From contig NZ_QJVC01000008.1 in the NCBI RefSeq assembly GCF_003219795.1, positions 48,865 through 112,864 on the forward strand: a stretch of 64,000 bases of DNA, in the 5' to 3' direction. This document shows, piece by piece, positions 41,068-49,837 of this stretch (its first letter is position 1; the number at the start of each line of letters is the position of its first letter). The position numbers and the translations under genes were made by a program. The notes under the pieces are model-generated. The model saw only the letters and a list, made by a program, of their open reading frames with translations. It searched no databases and was not told the origin of the DNA. This DNA is from Arthrobacter psychrolactophilus. GTDB taxonomy: Bacteria; Actinomycetota; Actinomycetes; Actinomycetales; Micrococcaceae.

Positions 41068-42405
41068 TTAGAAATGCGTGAGGCAGTGGGGCGAGTGCGT
41101 TGGACGCAGGAGCGAGTCCAGACGTGCGGCGGCTTCCGGAACATTCTCCTGCACCCGGCCGGCAGCCATCAGGGTCTGAGTTGACACCCCGCCCAGGTAG
41201 AGGCTCGATAGCTCGGCCACCCCAAGGTTTAGCTCGGCGTCCACGGTGTCGGCGAGACGCGTGACCTTGGCTGATCCGCCGTCGACCATCAACCGGAAGA
41301 CACCCGAGGCATGTCCCAGAGGGTCACCCACATGGAGCGTGATCTCGCCGTCGCCCTCGTAATGCCGGGCGGCTAGGGCGGCCGGAACATCCAGAATGCG
41401 CAGCCACAGCAAATCCTCCTGCCGGATCCGCTTGTAGTCGCGTTTGGCGGCCATGGCCCACTCGAGCGGATCCACCTCGGGAGCGTGCGCCCAGGTGATG
41501 GCGTCGATCAGGTCCAGGGAGCCCAGGAAATTCCACAGCGCCAGGTACGCATCCTCGGTGGCCGCCAGCAGGTCCACAATCTCGATGGCAGAACGGTTGG
41601 GATCCGTGACGGGCTTGTAGCTGACATAGCCGTCGACCACGCCGGCCGCGTTGTAATGCAGCGCGGCCCGAATGTTCTTCACGGCATCGAGGGACTCGAA
41701 ATTGCCCTGCCCCGAGGCCGTGAACCGGTACCAGTCCTGCCGCCCAATCGAGCCAAAGCGGGAGGCATGCACCTGCGCGAAGACCTCATTGTGCTGCTGC
41801 AGAATCGTGCTCGCCTCGGCAACCTCGACCGTGCCCCGCGCCGCCGCAGCCGGGTTATGGAAGACGATTCCGCCCTTGACGGAGACCTCAATGGCGCACT
41901 CATGCGTGGCCACACCAAAGCCGAAACGGCCATAGATCGTGGCCTCGGACGCGGTCAGCGCCGCGATCGGCAAACCTGCCGCCTTGGCCTGGGCCAGATC
42001 GGAGCTCATCATGGCTCGCAATAAGCCCCGACGCCGGTGGCTGGGCCGGACCGTCACCGCGGTGATTTGGTGCACGGGCAGGAGCGTTCCCCGGCCAATG
42101 TTGAGCGTCTTGCGGTGATAGGAATACGTTGCGACCGGATACTCGACACCCCAGGCACCAACGGGAGCCTCCGTGTCGCTCAAATACGCCCCGGTCACGA
42201 CGCGCCCATCCACCTCCTGGCTTTCCACCAGGCGCCGCGCAATCTCCGGGGTGGGCGCGTTGCCGTAGAAGCCCAGCGACACGGCCTTCATCCAATGATC
42301 GATGTCCCCGGGCACCTCCCCGTCCACCGTTCGGACGGGGAAGGAGCGCAATTCGTAGGGAAATGATCGTTGCTGTCGGGTGGAGGTGTCACGCGCTTGG
42401 CTCAT
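41068..42405 (-). CDS. Eis-family N-acetyltransferase
   Basis: A 445-residue acetyltransferase of the Eis type: an N-terminal GNAT domain with ITAVTVRPSHRRRGLLRAMM (CoA-binding, about residue 110), a second GNAT-like domain, and a C-terminal sterol-carrier-like part. The chain ends in Phe, the position where the terminal carboxylate acts as the base in Eis. Mycobacterial Eis acetylates aminoglycosides at several amines; the natural substrate here is unknown. ATG 42405 (MSQARDTST) starts at the homologous region, 28 nt after polA. Confidence 0.85.
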   Translation of the reverse strand: MSQARDTSTRQQRSFPYELRSFPVRTVDGEVPGDIDHWMKAVSLGFYGNAPTPEIARRLVESQEVDGRVVTGAYLSDTEAPVGAWGVEYPVATYSYHRKTLNIGRGTLLPVHQITAVTVRPSHRRRGLLRAMMSSDLAQAKAAGLPIAALTASEATIYGRFGFGVATHECAIEVSVKGGIVFHNPAAAARGTVEVAEASTILQQHNEVFAQVHASRFGSIGRQDWYRFTASGQGNFESLDAVKNIRAALHYNAAGVVDGYVSYKPVTDPNRSAIEIVDLLAATEDAYLALWNFLGSLDLIDAITWAHAPEVDPLEWAMAAKRDYKRIRQEDLLWLRILDVPAALAARHYEGDGEITLHVGDPLGHASGVFRLMVDGGSAKVTRLADTVDAELNLGVAELSSLYLGGVSTQTLMAAGRVQENVPEAAARLDSLLRPTHSPHCLTHF

Positions 42406-42433
42406 GGCGTTCCTTTGCTTGGTCGTGCGTGGA

Positions 42434-45181
42434 TTAGTGTCCGGCGTCGTTCCAGCTGGAGCCGACGCCGACCTGGACCTCCAGGGGCACCAGAAGGTCC
42501 GCAGCTGCTCCCATCTGCGCGATGACAAGAGCCTTGACGGTCTCGAGCTCACCGGGCCAGATTTCCAGGATCAATTCATCATGGACCTGCAGCAGCATCC
42601 GGGATTTGAGTTCCTGAGCCTGCAATTGAGCGGCCACTCCGAGCATGGCGTGCTTGATGATGTCGGCGGCCGAACCCTGAATGGGTGAGTTCAGGGCGAT
42701 GCGCTCGGCCAGTTCCCGCAGCTGGCGATCCGAGCTGGAGAGGTCCGGCAGGTAGCGGCGGCGTCCCTCGATCGTGGAGGTGAAGCCGTCCTTACGGGCC
42801 TGTTCGACGACGCCACGCAGGTAATCACGCACGCCACCAAAGCGGTCGAAGTAGTCCTTGACGAGCGTGCGAGCCTCGTCCACGGAAATCTCCAGCTGCT
42901 TGGACAGGCCAAAGCTCGTCAGACCGTAGGCCAGGCCGTACGACATGGCCTTGACCTTGGAGCGCATGGCCGAGGTGACATCTTCCGGAGCCACACCAAA
43001 CACGTGGGAACCCACATAACGGTGCAGGTCCTCACCCTCGGCATAGGCCTGAATCAGGCCGGCGTCACCGGAAAGGTGCGCCATAATGCGCATTTCAATC
43101 TGCGAGTAGTCGGCAGCCAGCAAGCATTCATAGCCCTCGCTGACGACGAAGATATCGCGGACCCGCCGGCCCTCTTCCGTACGGATCGGGATGTTTTGCA
43201 GATTCGGATTGTTGGAGGATAAACGGCCCGTCGCGGCAACATTTTGCGCGTAAGTCGTGTGGATCCGGCCATCCTCGGCGAGCGACTTCTTGAGGGTCTC
43301 CACCATTTGCTTGAGCTTGGATGCCTCACGGTGCGCCATGAGCTGGGCGAGGAATTCATGCCCGGTCTTTTCCAGCAGCCACTTGAGTGAGGCGGCATCC
43401 GTGGTGAACCCGGTCTTGATCTTCTTAGTCTTGGGCAGCGCCAATTCCTCAAACAAGACTTCCTGCAGCTGCTTGGGCGAGCCGAGGTTGACCTCGTGCC
43501 CAATCGCGGCGTACGCAGCCTCCTTGGCCGCGTTCATGGCGGTCGTGAAGTCATCCAGCAGCACGGCGAGGCGCTCCTGCGACACATCGATGCCCGTCAG
43601 CTCCATGCGGGCCAGGATCGCAGCCAGCGGAAGCTCGAGCTCGCGCAGCAACACGGCGGCACTGCGCTCTTGCAGCAGCGGGGCAAAGTATTCGCTCAAC
43701 AACAGCGCCACATAGCCACGCTGCACGGCCTCGTCGTACTTCTTCTCGCTTTCGAGCCCCAGATCCAGCTGGCCGGCGTCGGCTGTGGCCTCGGCCTCAA
43801 AGCTGACCTTGAGGTGAACCTGGCTCAATTCGGCCAGCTCGTAGCTGCGACGGTCGGGCTGAATCAAATAGCCGGACAGCGAGGTGTCATCGACTACGCC
43901 GCCCAGACTCAGGCCACGCACGGACAGCGCCTTGAGCGCTTCCTTGTACTCGTGGACGACCTTGGGCGCGTCCGAGAGCAGCCACGCCGCCAGCGCCGAG
44001 TCCAGGGCGGCGTCTGCCGTTCCTAGATCAACCACGACGGCGGATTCCTGACCTACCAGCGCGACCGCGGTCGCCTCGTGCGCCAGCCCCACCTTTTCGG
44101 AGACCACGTCCACGGCAACGAGCCCTGTGGTGGCCTCCACCCAGGCGTTCAGGGCGGCGGCGTCGCTCACGAGCTGGTGGGCGGGCACCTCGTGGGTGGC
44201 GCCAGCATCCAGGGCTTCCTCCTCGCCGAACAAATCGAAGAGGCGCTTGCGGAGCTGGTTGAATTCGAGGGCATCGAAGAGTTCCTCGACGGCGTCCCGA
44301 TCTGGGGACTGCAGCACGGTGTCCTCGAGGGCCACCGGAAGCTCCATGTCGCGCAACAGGTGGTTCAGGCGGCGGTTGCGCTTGACGTCCTCGATGTGGG
44401 CCCGCAGGGAATCGCCGACCTTGCCGCCGATGGCGTCGATGTTCTCAAAGATGCCCTCGAGTCCCCCGTACAGGTTGATCCACTTGGCGGCCGTCTTGGG
44501 TCCTACGCCCGGAACACCAGGGAGGTTATCGGCGGTTTCACCCACGAGGGCTGCCAGATCCGAATAGCGGGCCGGAGAGACAAAGTACTTGGCCTCAACG
44601 GCTGCCGCATCCATGGGCGGGATGTCGGAGATGCCCTTTTTGGGGTACAACACCGAGACCTTGTCGGTGATGAGCTGGAAGGCGTCACGGTCCCCCGAGA
44701 CCACCACAACGTCCCAGCCGGCTGTCTCACCCTGGGTGGACAGCGTGGCGATAATGTCGTCCGCCTCAAAACCATCCACCGAGATCGTGGGGATCCGCAT
44801 GGCTTCCATGACCTTGATGATCAAATCGATCTGGCCGTAAAACTCCTCGGGCGTCTTATTTCGCCCGCCCTTGTACTCGGTGTAATCCAGCGAGCGGAAG
44901 GTGGGTGTGTCCAGGTCAAAGGCGACCACCACGTGGGTGGGCTTTTGCTGGCGGATCATGGTCAACAACATGGCCGTAAAGCCATGGACGGCATTCGTGT
45001 ACTGGCCCGCCTGCGTCACAAACTTATCCACGGGCATGGCGTAAAACGCGCGGAAGGCCATGGAGTGCCCATCCAAGACAAGCAGGCGCGGCGTTGCGCC
45101 TTCCTGGAGTCCGAAGACGGGACTTGCAAGGGGGCTGGGGCTAGCGCTGGACTGGGGGGCCGTTTTGGCAGATTCACTCAC
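42434..45181 (-). CDS. polA: DNA polymerase I
   Basis: Repair and Okazaki-fragment polymerase with a 5'-3' exonuclease. In the 915-residue reading the N-terminal nuclease starts LLVLDGHSMAFRAFYAM; the polymerase has LLAADYSQIEMRIMAHLSGD (motif A) and LLQVHDELILEIW (motif C). The middle 3'-5' exonuclease segment lacks the DxE metal motif (VAVDVVSEKVGLA), so proofreading is probably absent. GTG 45181 is preferred because TAGGCT ends 7 nt upstream (leaderless); ATG 45199 is an alternative. It is divergent from a thioesterase gene. Confidence 0.95.
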   Translation of the reverse strand: MSESAKTAPQSSASPSPLASPVFGLQEGATPRLLVLDGHSMAFRAFYAMPVDKFVTQAGQYTNAVHGFTAMLLTMIRQQKPTHVVVAFDLDTPTFRSLDYTEYKGGRNKTPEEFYGQIDLIIKVMEAMRIPTISVDGFEADDIIATLSTQGETAGWDVVVVSGDRDAFQLITDKVSVLYPKKGISDIPPMDAAAVEAKYFVSPARYSDLAALVGETADNLPGVPGVGPKTAAKWINLYGGLEGIFENIDAIGGKVGDSLRAHIEDVKRNRRLNHLLRDMELPVALEDTVLQSPDRDAVEELFDALEFNQLRKRLFDLFGEEEALDAGATHEVPAHQLVSDAAALNAWVEATTGLVAVDVVSEKVGLAHEATAVALVGQESAVVVDLGTADAALDSALAAWLLSDAPKVVHEYKEALKALSVRGLSLGGVVDDTSLSGYLIQPDRRSYELAELSQVHLKVSFEAEATADAGQLDLGLESEKKYDEAVQRGYVALLLSEYFAPLLQERSAAVLLRELELPLAAILARMELTGIDVSQERLAVLLDDFTTAMNAAKEAAYAAIGHEVNLGSPKQLQEVLFEELALPKTKKIKTGFTTDAASLKWLLEKTGHEFLAQLMAHREASKLKQMVETLKKSLAEDGRIHTTYAQNVAATGRLSSNNPNLQNIPIRTEEGRRVRDIFVVSEGYECLLAADYSQIEMRIMAHLSGDAGLIQAYAEGEDLHRYVGSHVFGVAPEDVTSAMRSKVKAMSYGLAYGLTSFGLSKQLEISVDEARTLVKDYFDRFGGVRDYLRGVVEQARKDGFTSTIEGRRRYLPDLSSSDRQLRELAERIALNSPIQGSAADIIKHAMLGVAAQLQAQELKSRMLLQVHDELILEIWPGELETVKALVIAQMGAAADLLVPLEVQVGVGSSWNDAGH

Positions 45182-45200
45182 AAGTGCCAGCCTAGTCATC

Positions 45201-45659
45201 ATGAGCGATAAATTCACACCGCATCCTTTGGCCGCCGAACTTTTAGCCGCCGGAGTCCCCGTCGAGCTGCACCCCCTCATGAGCCCGCACGGGGTGGGCA
45301 CCCTCGTGAGCAAGATGGGCATTGTGTTCACGCAGATGAGCATCGAATCAATGGTTGCTACGATGCCCGTCGAGTCCAACACCCAGGTGACGGGCCTGCT
45401 GCACGGCGGCGCCCACGTGGTGTTGGCCGAGACCCTGGGCTCCTTTGCGGCCGCTTTTCATGCTGGCGCGGGCAGAAAAGTCGTCGGCATTGAGATCAAT
45501 GCCACACATCACCGCGGCATTGCCGAGGGCCTTGTGACGGGGACGGCCACGCCGATCCACCTGGGCCGCACCCTCACAACCCACGAGGTCGTGATGCGCG
45601 ATCCGGCCGGTCGCCGCCTCTCCACCTGCCGCATCACCAACATGATCCTGGACCGCTAA
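45201..45659 (+). CDS. Hotdog-fold thioesterase, PaaI family
   Basis: A 152-residue hotdog acyl-CoA thioesterase. THHRGIAEGLVTGTATPIHLGRTLTTHEVVM contains the hotdog helix and strand region, and the N-terminal LLHGGAHVVLAETLGSFAAA is the PaaI/4HBT catalytic stretch. It could hydrolyse aromatic or short acyl-CoA esters. The ATG at 45201 lies 19 nt beyond the divergent polA start, and no ribosome site is visible. A 33-bp-stem hairpin follows its stop. Confidence 0.8.
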   Translation: MSDKFTPHPLAAELLAAGVPVELHPLMSPHGVGTLVSKMGIVFTQMSIESMVATMPVESNTQVTGLLHGGAHVVLAETLGSFAAAFHAGAGRKVVGIEINATHHRGIAEGLVTGTATPIHLGRTLTTHEVVMRDPAGRRLSTCRITNMILDR

Positions 45660-45674
45660 CTCGCCCCGTAGAGA

Positions 45675-45746
45675 CGTTAACCAACGACGCCGGGCACTGT
45701 CCTTCCGAAATAGCGGAAGGAAAGTGCCCGGCGTCGTACGTTAACG
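45675..45746. terminator. Long near-perfect hairpin between convergent genes
   Basis: CGTTAACCAACGACGCCGGG and on (45675-45707) pairs with 45714-45746 over 33 bp with about three mismatches and a 6-nt loop. It lies between the convergent thioesterase and small membrane protein genes. There is no T tract. Confidence 0.7.
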
Positions 45747-45751
45747 AAACG

Positions 45752-46006
45752 CTAGAACAGGTGGTTCAAAAGTTCGAAGAAGTTATCGCTAAGGAACGGC
45801 ACGATCAAGACGATCGCCATGACCACGGCCAGGACACAGAAGCCGAAGCAAATGTAGGAACCCCAACGGGCGGCATGGTTGACGCGGCCGTCGTCGTCGC
45901 CGCTGACGGCCGTGAAGCGCACGCCCAACGAGTACATCGTGACAACAAATCCGGCACCGAGAAGCGTCGTGCCAGCCACCGCGACAAAGGACATCCAGTT
46001 AATCAT
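45752..46006 (-). CDS. Hypothetical small membrane protein linked to PiT
   Basis: 84 residues with two hydrophobic helices (about 6-28 and 51-75) and a polar loop, AVSGDDDGRVNHAARWG. Its start overlaps the end of the phosphate permease gene by ATGA (46003-46006), so it is translationally coupled and may be an accessory subunit, though no family is recognised. Confidence 0.7.
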   Translation of the reverse strand: MINWMSFVAVAGTTLLGAGFVVTMYSLGVRFTAVSGDDDGRVNHAARWGSYICFGFCVLAVVMAIVLIVPFLSDNFFELLNHLF

Positions 46007-47442
46007 GAGTTCTCCTGCTCGGTGTCGGCCGGCGTAGCTGCCGGGGTTGCGATCGGCTTTTCAGCGGCGGGCTTGGGTGCTTTGGAGGCCTTCTTCGGCG
46101 CCTGAGCGTTCTCGGCGGCCTTTGTCATGGCCTTGAGCACGGCGGTGTCGGCACGGTCCAAAGCTGTCTGAGCCAGAGCCCGAGCAGCGTCGGTTTCGGC
46201 GGCACGCTTGGCGGCCTTGTCGGCAATCTTCTGCGCGGCGCGAGCCTTGGCAGCCAGCTTCTCCCGCTCCTTCTTACTAGGAATGTGCAGCGCCTCGCCG
46301 ACGGCGTCAACGTCGCTAATGGCGTTGCTGTGATCGACCGTCTCGCGCTGCGAGAGGACGAACATGAACAAGATGGAACTCAGACCGAGGACGGCGACAA
46401 TGACGATGCCCACGACGCCGGTGCGGATCAGCAGGGCGGCCAGGCCACCAACGATGGCGGCGGCCGGGAGGGTCAGGAGCCAGGCAATACCGATCTTGCC
46501 GATGGCGCCCCAGCGGACCGTGGAGCCCTTGCGGCCCAGGCCCGAACCAATCACGGAGCCGGAGGCCACGTGTGTGGTGGAGAGGGCAAAGCCCAGGTGG
46601 CTGGAGGCGAGGATGGCGGCCGCGGTGCTGGTTTCGGCAGCGAAGCCCTGAGCAGGCTTGACGTCTGTCAGGCCGGAGCCGAGGGTGCGGATGATGCGCC
46701 AGCCGCCGGCGTAGGTACCACCGGCGATCGCAATGGCACACGCAGTGATGACCCAGATGTGCGGGCCGGTTCCTGCGGTTTGCATGCCCGAGGCGACCAG
46801 AACCAGGGTGATAACACCCATGGTCTTCTGGGCATCGTTGGTTCCGTGAGCCAGAGCCACCAGCGAGGAGCTGAAGACCTGACCGCGACGGAAGCCACCG
46901 CGCTTCTGCGTCAGCTTGTCACCCGAATCGGGATCGGATCGGCGGGTGATGCCGTAGGCGAGCTTGGTGCACAGCAAAGCCACGAGCCCGGCGATGGTTG
47001 GCGCGAGAACGGCCGGCAAAAGGACCTTGGAGACCAGAACCATGAAGTTGATGGCGCCGAGGGACCAGGTGCCCACAATGGCCGCACCGATCAAACCACC
47101 AAAGAGTGCATGGGAGGAACTCGATGGCAGGCCAAGGAGCCAGGTCAGCAGATTCCACAGCACGGCACCCATGAGGCCGGCAAAGATCATCTCTGGAGTG
47201 ATGGCGACCCCGTTGGGCCCACCCTCATTGATGATGCCTCCGGAAATCGTCTTGGCCACCTCGGTGGACAGAAACGCACCGACGAGGTTCAGGACCGCGG
47301 CTAACGCAACGGCCGTCTTGGGCTTGATGGCTCCCGTGGCGATAGGGGTTGCCATTGCGTTGGCTGTGTCGTGAAAGCCATTCGTAAAGTCAAAGAAAAG
47401 GGCCAGTGCTATGACAAGCACGACCATAAAGGTGAGATCCAC
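46003..47442 (-). CDS. pit: PiT-family inorganic phosphate permease
   Basis: A low-affinity phosphate:cation transporter of 479 residues. The inverted PiT repeat motifs are present: FDFTNGFHDTANAMAT near 18-33 and VALAHGTNDAQKTMGVI near residue 195. About 10-12 helices fill residues 1-390. The C-terminal ~80 residues form an Ala/Lys-rich, probably coiled tail (KEREKLAAKARAAQKIADKA). Repeats resembling a PHO box lie ~155 nt upstream. It is followed by a coupled 84-residue membrane gene. Confidence 0.93.
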   Translation of the reverse strand: MDLTFMVVLVIALALFFDFTNGFHDTANAMATPIATGAIKPKTAVALAAVLNLVGAFLSTEVAKTISGGIINEGGPNGVAITPEMIFAGLMGAVLWNLLTWLLGLPSSSSHALFGGLIGAAIVGTWSLGAINFMVLVSKVLLPAVLAPTIAGLVALLCTKLAYGITRRSDPDSGDKLTQKRGGFRRGQVFSSSLVALAHGTNDAQKTMGVITLVLVASGMQTAGTGPHIWVITACAIAIAGGTYAGGWRIIRTLGSGLTDVKPAQGFAAETSTAAAILASSHLGFALSTTHVASGSVIGSGLGRKGSTVRWGAIGKIGIAWLLTLPAAAIVGGLAALLIRTGVVGIVIVAVLGLSSILFMFVLSQRETVDHSNAISDVDAVGEALHIPSKKEREKLAAKARAAQKIADKAAKRAAETDAARALAQTALDRADTAVLKAMTKAAENAQAPKKASKAPKPAAEKPIATPAATPADTEQENS

Positions 47443-47593
47443 CCGCGATCCAATCTAAAGAGGGCAAAAACAAGACGGTGAAGAAGTCGAGGAGGATTCG
47501 CAGAACGAAGGAATCCAACCGCTACGATCCTACGACGATTTTGCACCATTCGTTTGCCTCAAGTTTGCTTTCTCGTAACCACTTTTTTGTGAC

Positions 47594-47625
47594 AAGGTGA
47601 ATCTCAGGGTGAAAGGATGGTGCCC
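47594..47625 (-). promoter_or_regulatory. PHO-box-like direct repeats upstream of pit
   Basis: Three CACC cores on the minus strand (plus-strand GGTG at 47596, 47608 and 47619) are spaced 12 and 11 nt. The Streptomyces PhoP box is built of 11-nt repeats containing GTTCACC. The region 47443-47741 (299 nt) otherwise shows no gene. The match is suggestive only. Confidence 0.35.
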
Positions 47626-47741
47626 TTGAGGGTTAAGAGTGGCTTCTCTCCTGAGCGAAAGCGTGGAGATCGTGTGGCGCAGTGGGTAATGTTTGCTGCA
47701 CCACGGAGCAGCAATACTGCACCAAAACTGACAAGGACCCC

Positions 47742-48740
47742 ATGAGTAACGTTGAAAGCAGCCCGCAGGAATTAGTCTGCCCCAGCACGCCGGAGTCCTG
47801 CGGCACTGGCGCCGAGGTCCTTGCGCCGCGACTCGTCCCCCTGGGTGGGCCGCGCGCCATGCTGGTGCGGCGCACACTGCCGCAACGCGAGCGGTCCCTC
47901 ATCGGCGCGTGGTGCTTCCTGGACCACTACGGTCCCGAGGATGTGAGCCAAGCGGAGGGAATGGCCGTCCCACCTCATCCGCACACAGGTTTGCAAACCA
48001 TCAGTTGGCTCTTCACGGGCGAAATTCAGCATGCAGATAGTGCTGGAAATCACGCCATGGTGCGTCCGGGGCAGCTCAACCTCATGACGGCGGGGCGCGG
48101 AATCAGCCATTCCGAGTACTCCACGGCCGACACCACGGTGCTGCACGGCGTGCAGCTCTGGGCGGCACTTCCGGATCAGGCACGCTTCACGGATCCGGGA
48201 TTTGAGCACTTTAGCCCCACGCCCTTCCGCGTGTCTGGCGCAACTTTAAGTGTTTTTATGGGCACCGTGGCCGGGGAAAGTTCACCCGTAAAGACCTTTT
48301 CCCCTATGGTCGGTGCCGAAATCCTGCTCGATGCCGGGGCCACGCTCGTGCTGGACCTCGCCGACGACTTCGAGCATGGTTTTCTCGTGGATTCCGGTTC
48401 ACTGGTCGTTGCCGGAACGGACACCGCCGAAGGTGAACTGGCGTATCTGGGCACTGGGCATGGCGCTGTTGAATTGCGGGCCGGGGCAACACCCGTGCGC
48501 CTGATGTTGATCGGGGGCGAGCCGCTCAACGAATCCATCGTCATGTGGTGGAACTTCGTGGGCCGCAGTCACGAGGAGATCGTGGAGTTCCGGGCCGCCT
48601 GGCAGCATGCCATCGGCCTAGAGGGTGGGAGCCCGTCAGTCGAGAATCCCTTTAGCCTGCCGACGGGGCAGCACGATGCGCCGTTGCCGGCACCCGTGCT
48701 GCCCACCGTCAGGCTTCGCGCGCGCTCTAATCCTTCGTGA
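47742..48740 (+). CDS. Pirin family protein
   Basis: A 332-residue bicupin pirin. The metal-binding histidines are in PPHPHTGLQTISWLFTGE (about residue 83) and the second motif is in RGISHSEYS (about 123). Pirins may act as quercetinases or metal-dependent regulators, and the role here is not determined. ATG 47742 has AAGGA 4 nt upstream; an earlier in-frame start at 47682 is less likely. Its 3' end overlaps the convergent monooxygenase gene by 14 nt. Confidence 0.88.
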   Translation: MSNVESSPQELVCPSTPESCGTGAEVLAPRLVPLGGPRAMLVRRTLPQRERSLIGAWCFLDHYGPEDVSQAEGMAVPPHPHTGLQTISWLFTGEIQHADSAGNHAMVRPGQLNLMTAGRGISHSEYSTADTTVLHGVQLWAALPDQARFTDPGFEHFSPTPFRVSGATLSVFMGTVAGESSPVKTFSPMVGAEILLDAGATLVLDLADDFEHGFLVDSGSLVVAGTDTAEGELAYLGTGHGAVELRAGATPVRLMLIGGEPLNESIVMWWNFVGRSHEEIVEFRAAWQHAIGLEGGSPSVENPFSLPTGQHDAPLPAPVLPTVRLRARSNPS

Positions 48741-49791
48741 GATTAGCCCGGACGCGAGGAGCCACCTCGGTCGCGTAGAGCTCGATGCTCTTCATCATGG
48801 CCTCGTGCGGCAGGGTTCCGTGGCTGAACTTCAAATCGAAGCGGGACAGCCCCAAAGCCTTGGCCACCGTCGTGATCTTGGCCGCCACCGTTTCCGGTGA
48901 TCCCACCATGAGCGCACCACGCGGACCAGCCGTGAGGTCAAACTCGGCACGGGTCAGCGGCGGCCAACCCCGGTCGCGGCCAATCCGGCTGTGCATGGCT
49001 GCGTAGTGCGGCCACAGCTCATCCTGTGCCTGCTGATCCGTCTCGGCAATATGACCAGGCGAATGCACGCCGATAGGCTGTTCCGGCTGCCCAAATTCCT
49101 TCAGGGCCCGGTGGTATAGCTCGGCGAACGGCGCGAACTGCAAAGGCTCCCCACCGATGATGGCCAGCATCAGGGGCATGCCGTAGTGTGCGGCGCGCAC
49201 GACCGACTGCGGACTGCCGCCGACGGCGACCCAGGACTTGAGGGTTCCCGACTCGGTGTGCGGGTAGACCATCTGCTGGGACAGCGCGGGGCGGGTGTTG
49301 CCGCTCCAGCTCACAGGCTTTTCCTTGAGCAATTCGGAGAAGAGTTCAAGCTTTTCCTCGAACAATTCCTCGTAGTTGGCCATATCGAAGCCAAAGAGCG
49401 GGAAGGATTCCGTGAAGGAACCTCGGCCCAAGGTGACCTCCGCGCGGCCGTGGGAGACGGCGTCGAGCGTGGAAAAACGCTGGAAGACCCGCACGGGATC
49501 ATCCGAGCTCAGCACCGTGACGGCAGAGCCGAGACGAATGCGTTTCGTCTGCGTGGCAATCGCGGCCAGCACCATATCGGGTGCCGAAACCGCAAAATCA
49601 TCACGGTGGTGCTCGCCCACACCAAAGTAGTCAAGGCCCAGCTTGTCGGCCAGCACGGCCTGCTCTACGACGTCACGAATGACCTGCGCGGCCGACTTCG
49701 GTGTGCCGTCCGCGTCGAGGGTGACATCGCCAAAGGTGTCGAGTCCTAGTTCAAAGTGTCCATCTGCCACGGGGATTCCATCCTTTTCCAA
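48727..49791 (-). CDS. LLM-class flavin-dependent oxidoreductase
   Basis: A 354-residue bacterial luciferase-like monooxygenase. GHFELGLDTFGDVTLDADG marks the start, YFGVGEHHRDDF is the family's Glu-His signature (about 58), and GSAVTVLSSDDPVRVFQRFSTLDAVSHGRAEVTLGRGS lies near 92-130. It would use reduced FMN with an unknown substrate. Start is uncertain: the first ATG (49791) sits in a short repeated GGAAAAGGAT context, and a GTG eight codons on (VADGHFEL) has a better spaced GGATGGAA. Confidence 0.82.
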   Translation of the reverse strand: MEKDGIPVADGHFELGLDTFGDVTLDADGTPKSAAQVIRDVVEQAVLADKLGLDYFGVGEHHRDDFAVSAPDMVLAAIATQTKRIRLGSAVTVLSSDDPVRVFQRFSTLDAVSHGRAEVTLGRGSFTESFPLFGFDMANYEELFEEKLELFSELLKEKPVSWSGNTRPALSQQMVYPHTESGTLKSWVAVGGSPQSVVRAAHYGMPLMLAIIGGEPLQFAPFAELYHRALKEFGQPEQPIGVHSPGHIAETDQQAQDELWPHYAAMHSRIGRDRGWPPLTRAEFDLTAGPRGALMVGSPETVAAKITTVAKALGLSRFDLKFSHGTLPHEAMMKSIELYATEVAPRVRANLTKD

Positions 49792-49837
49792 AGAATATGC
49801 GTTTGCATCTATATGGGGAACCTCGTGGCACTGGAAA

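Noticed and set aside
49777-49800. Tandem GGAAAAGGAT at the start of the LLM-class monooxygenase gene.
   Set aside because: It is only two copies and affects only the choice of start; no further function is supported.
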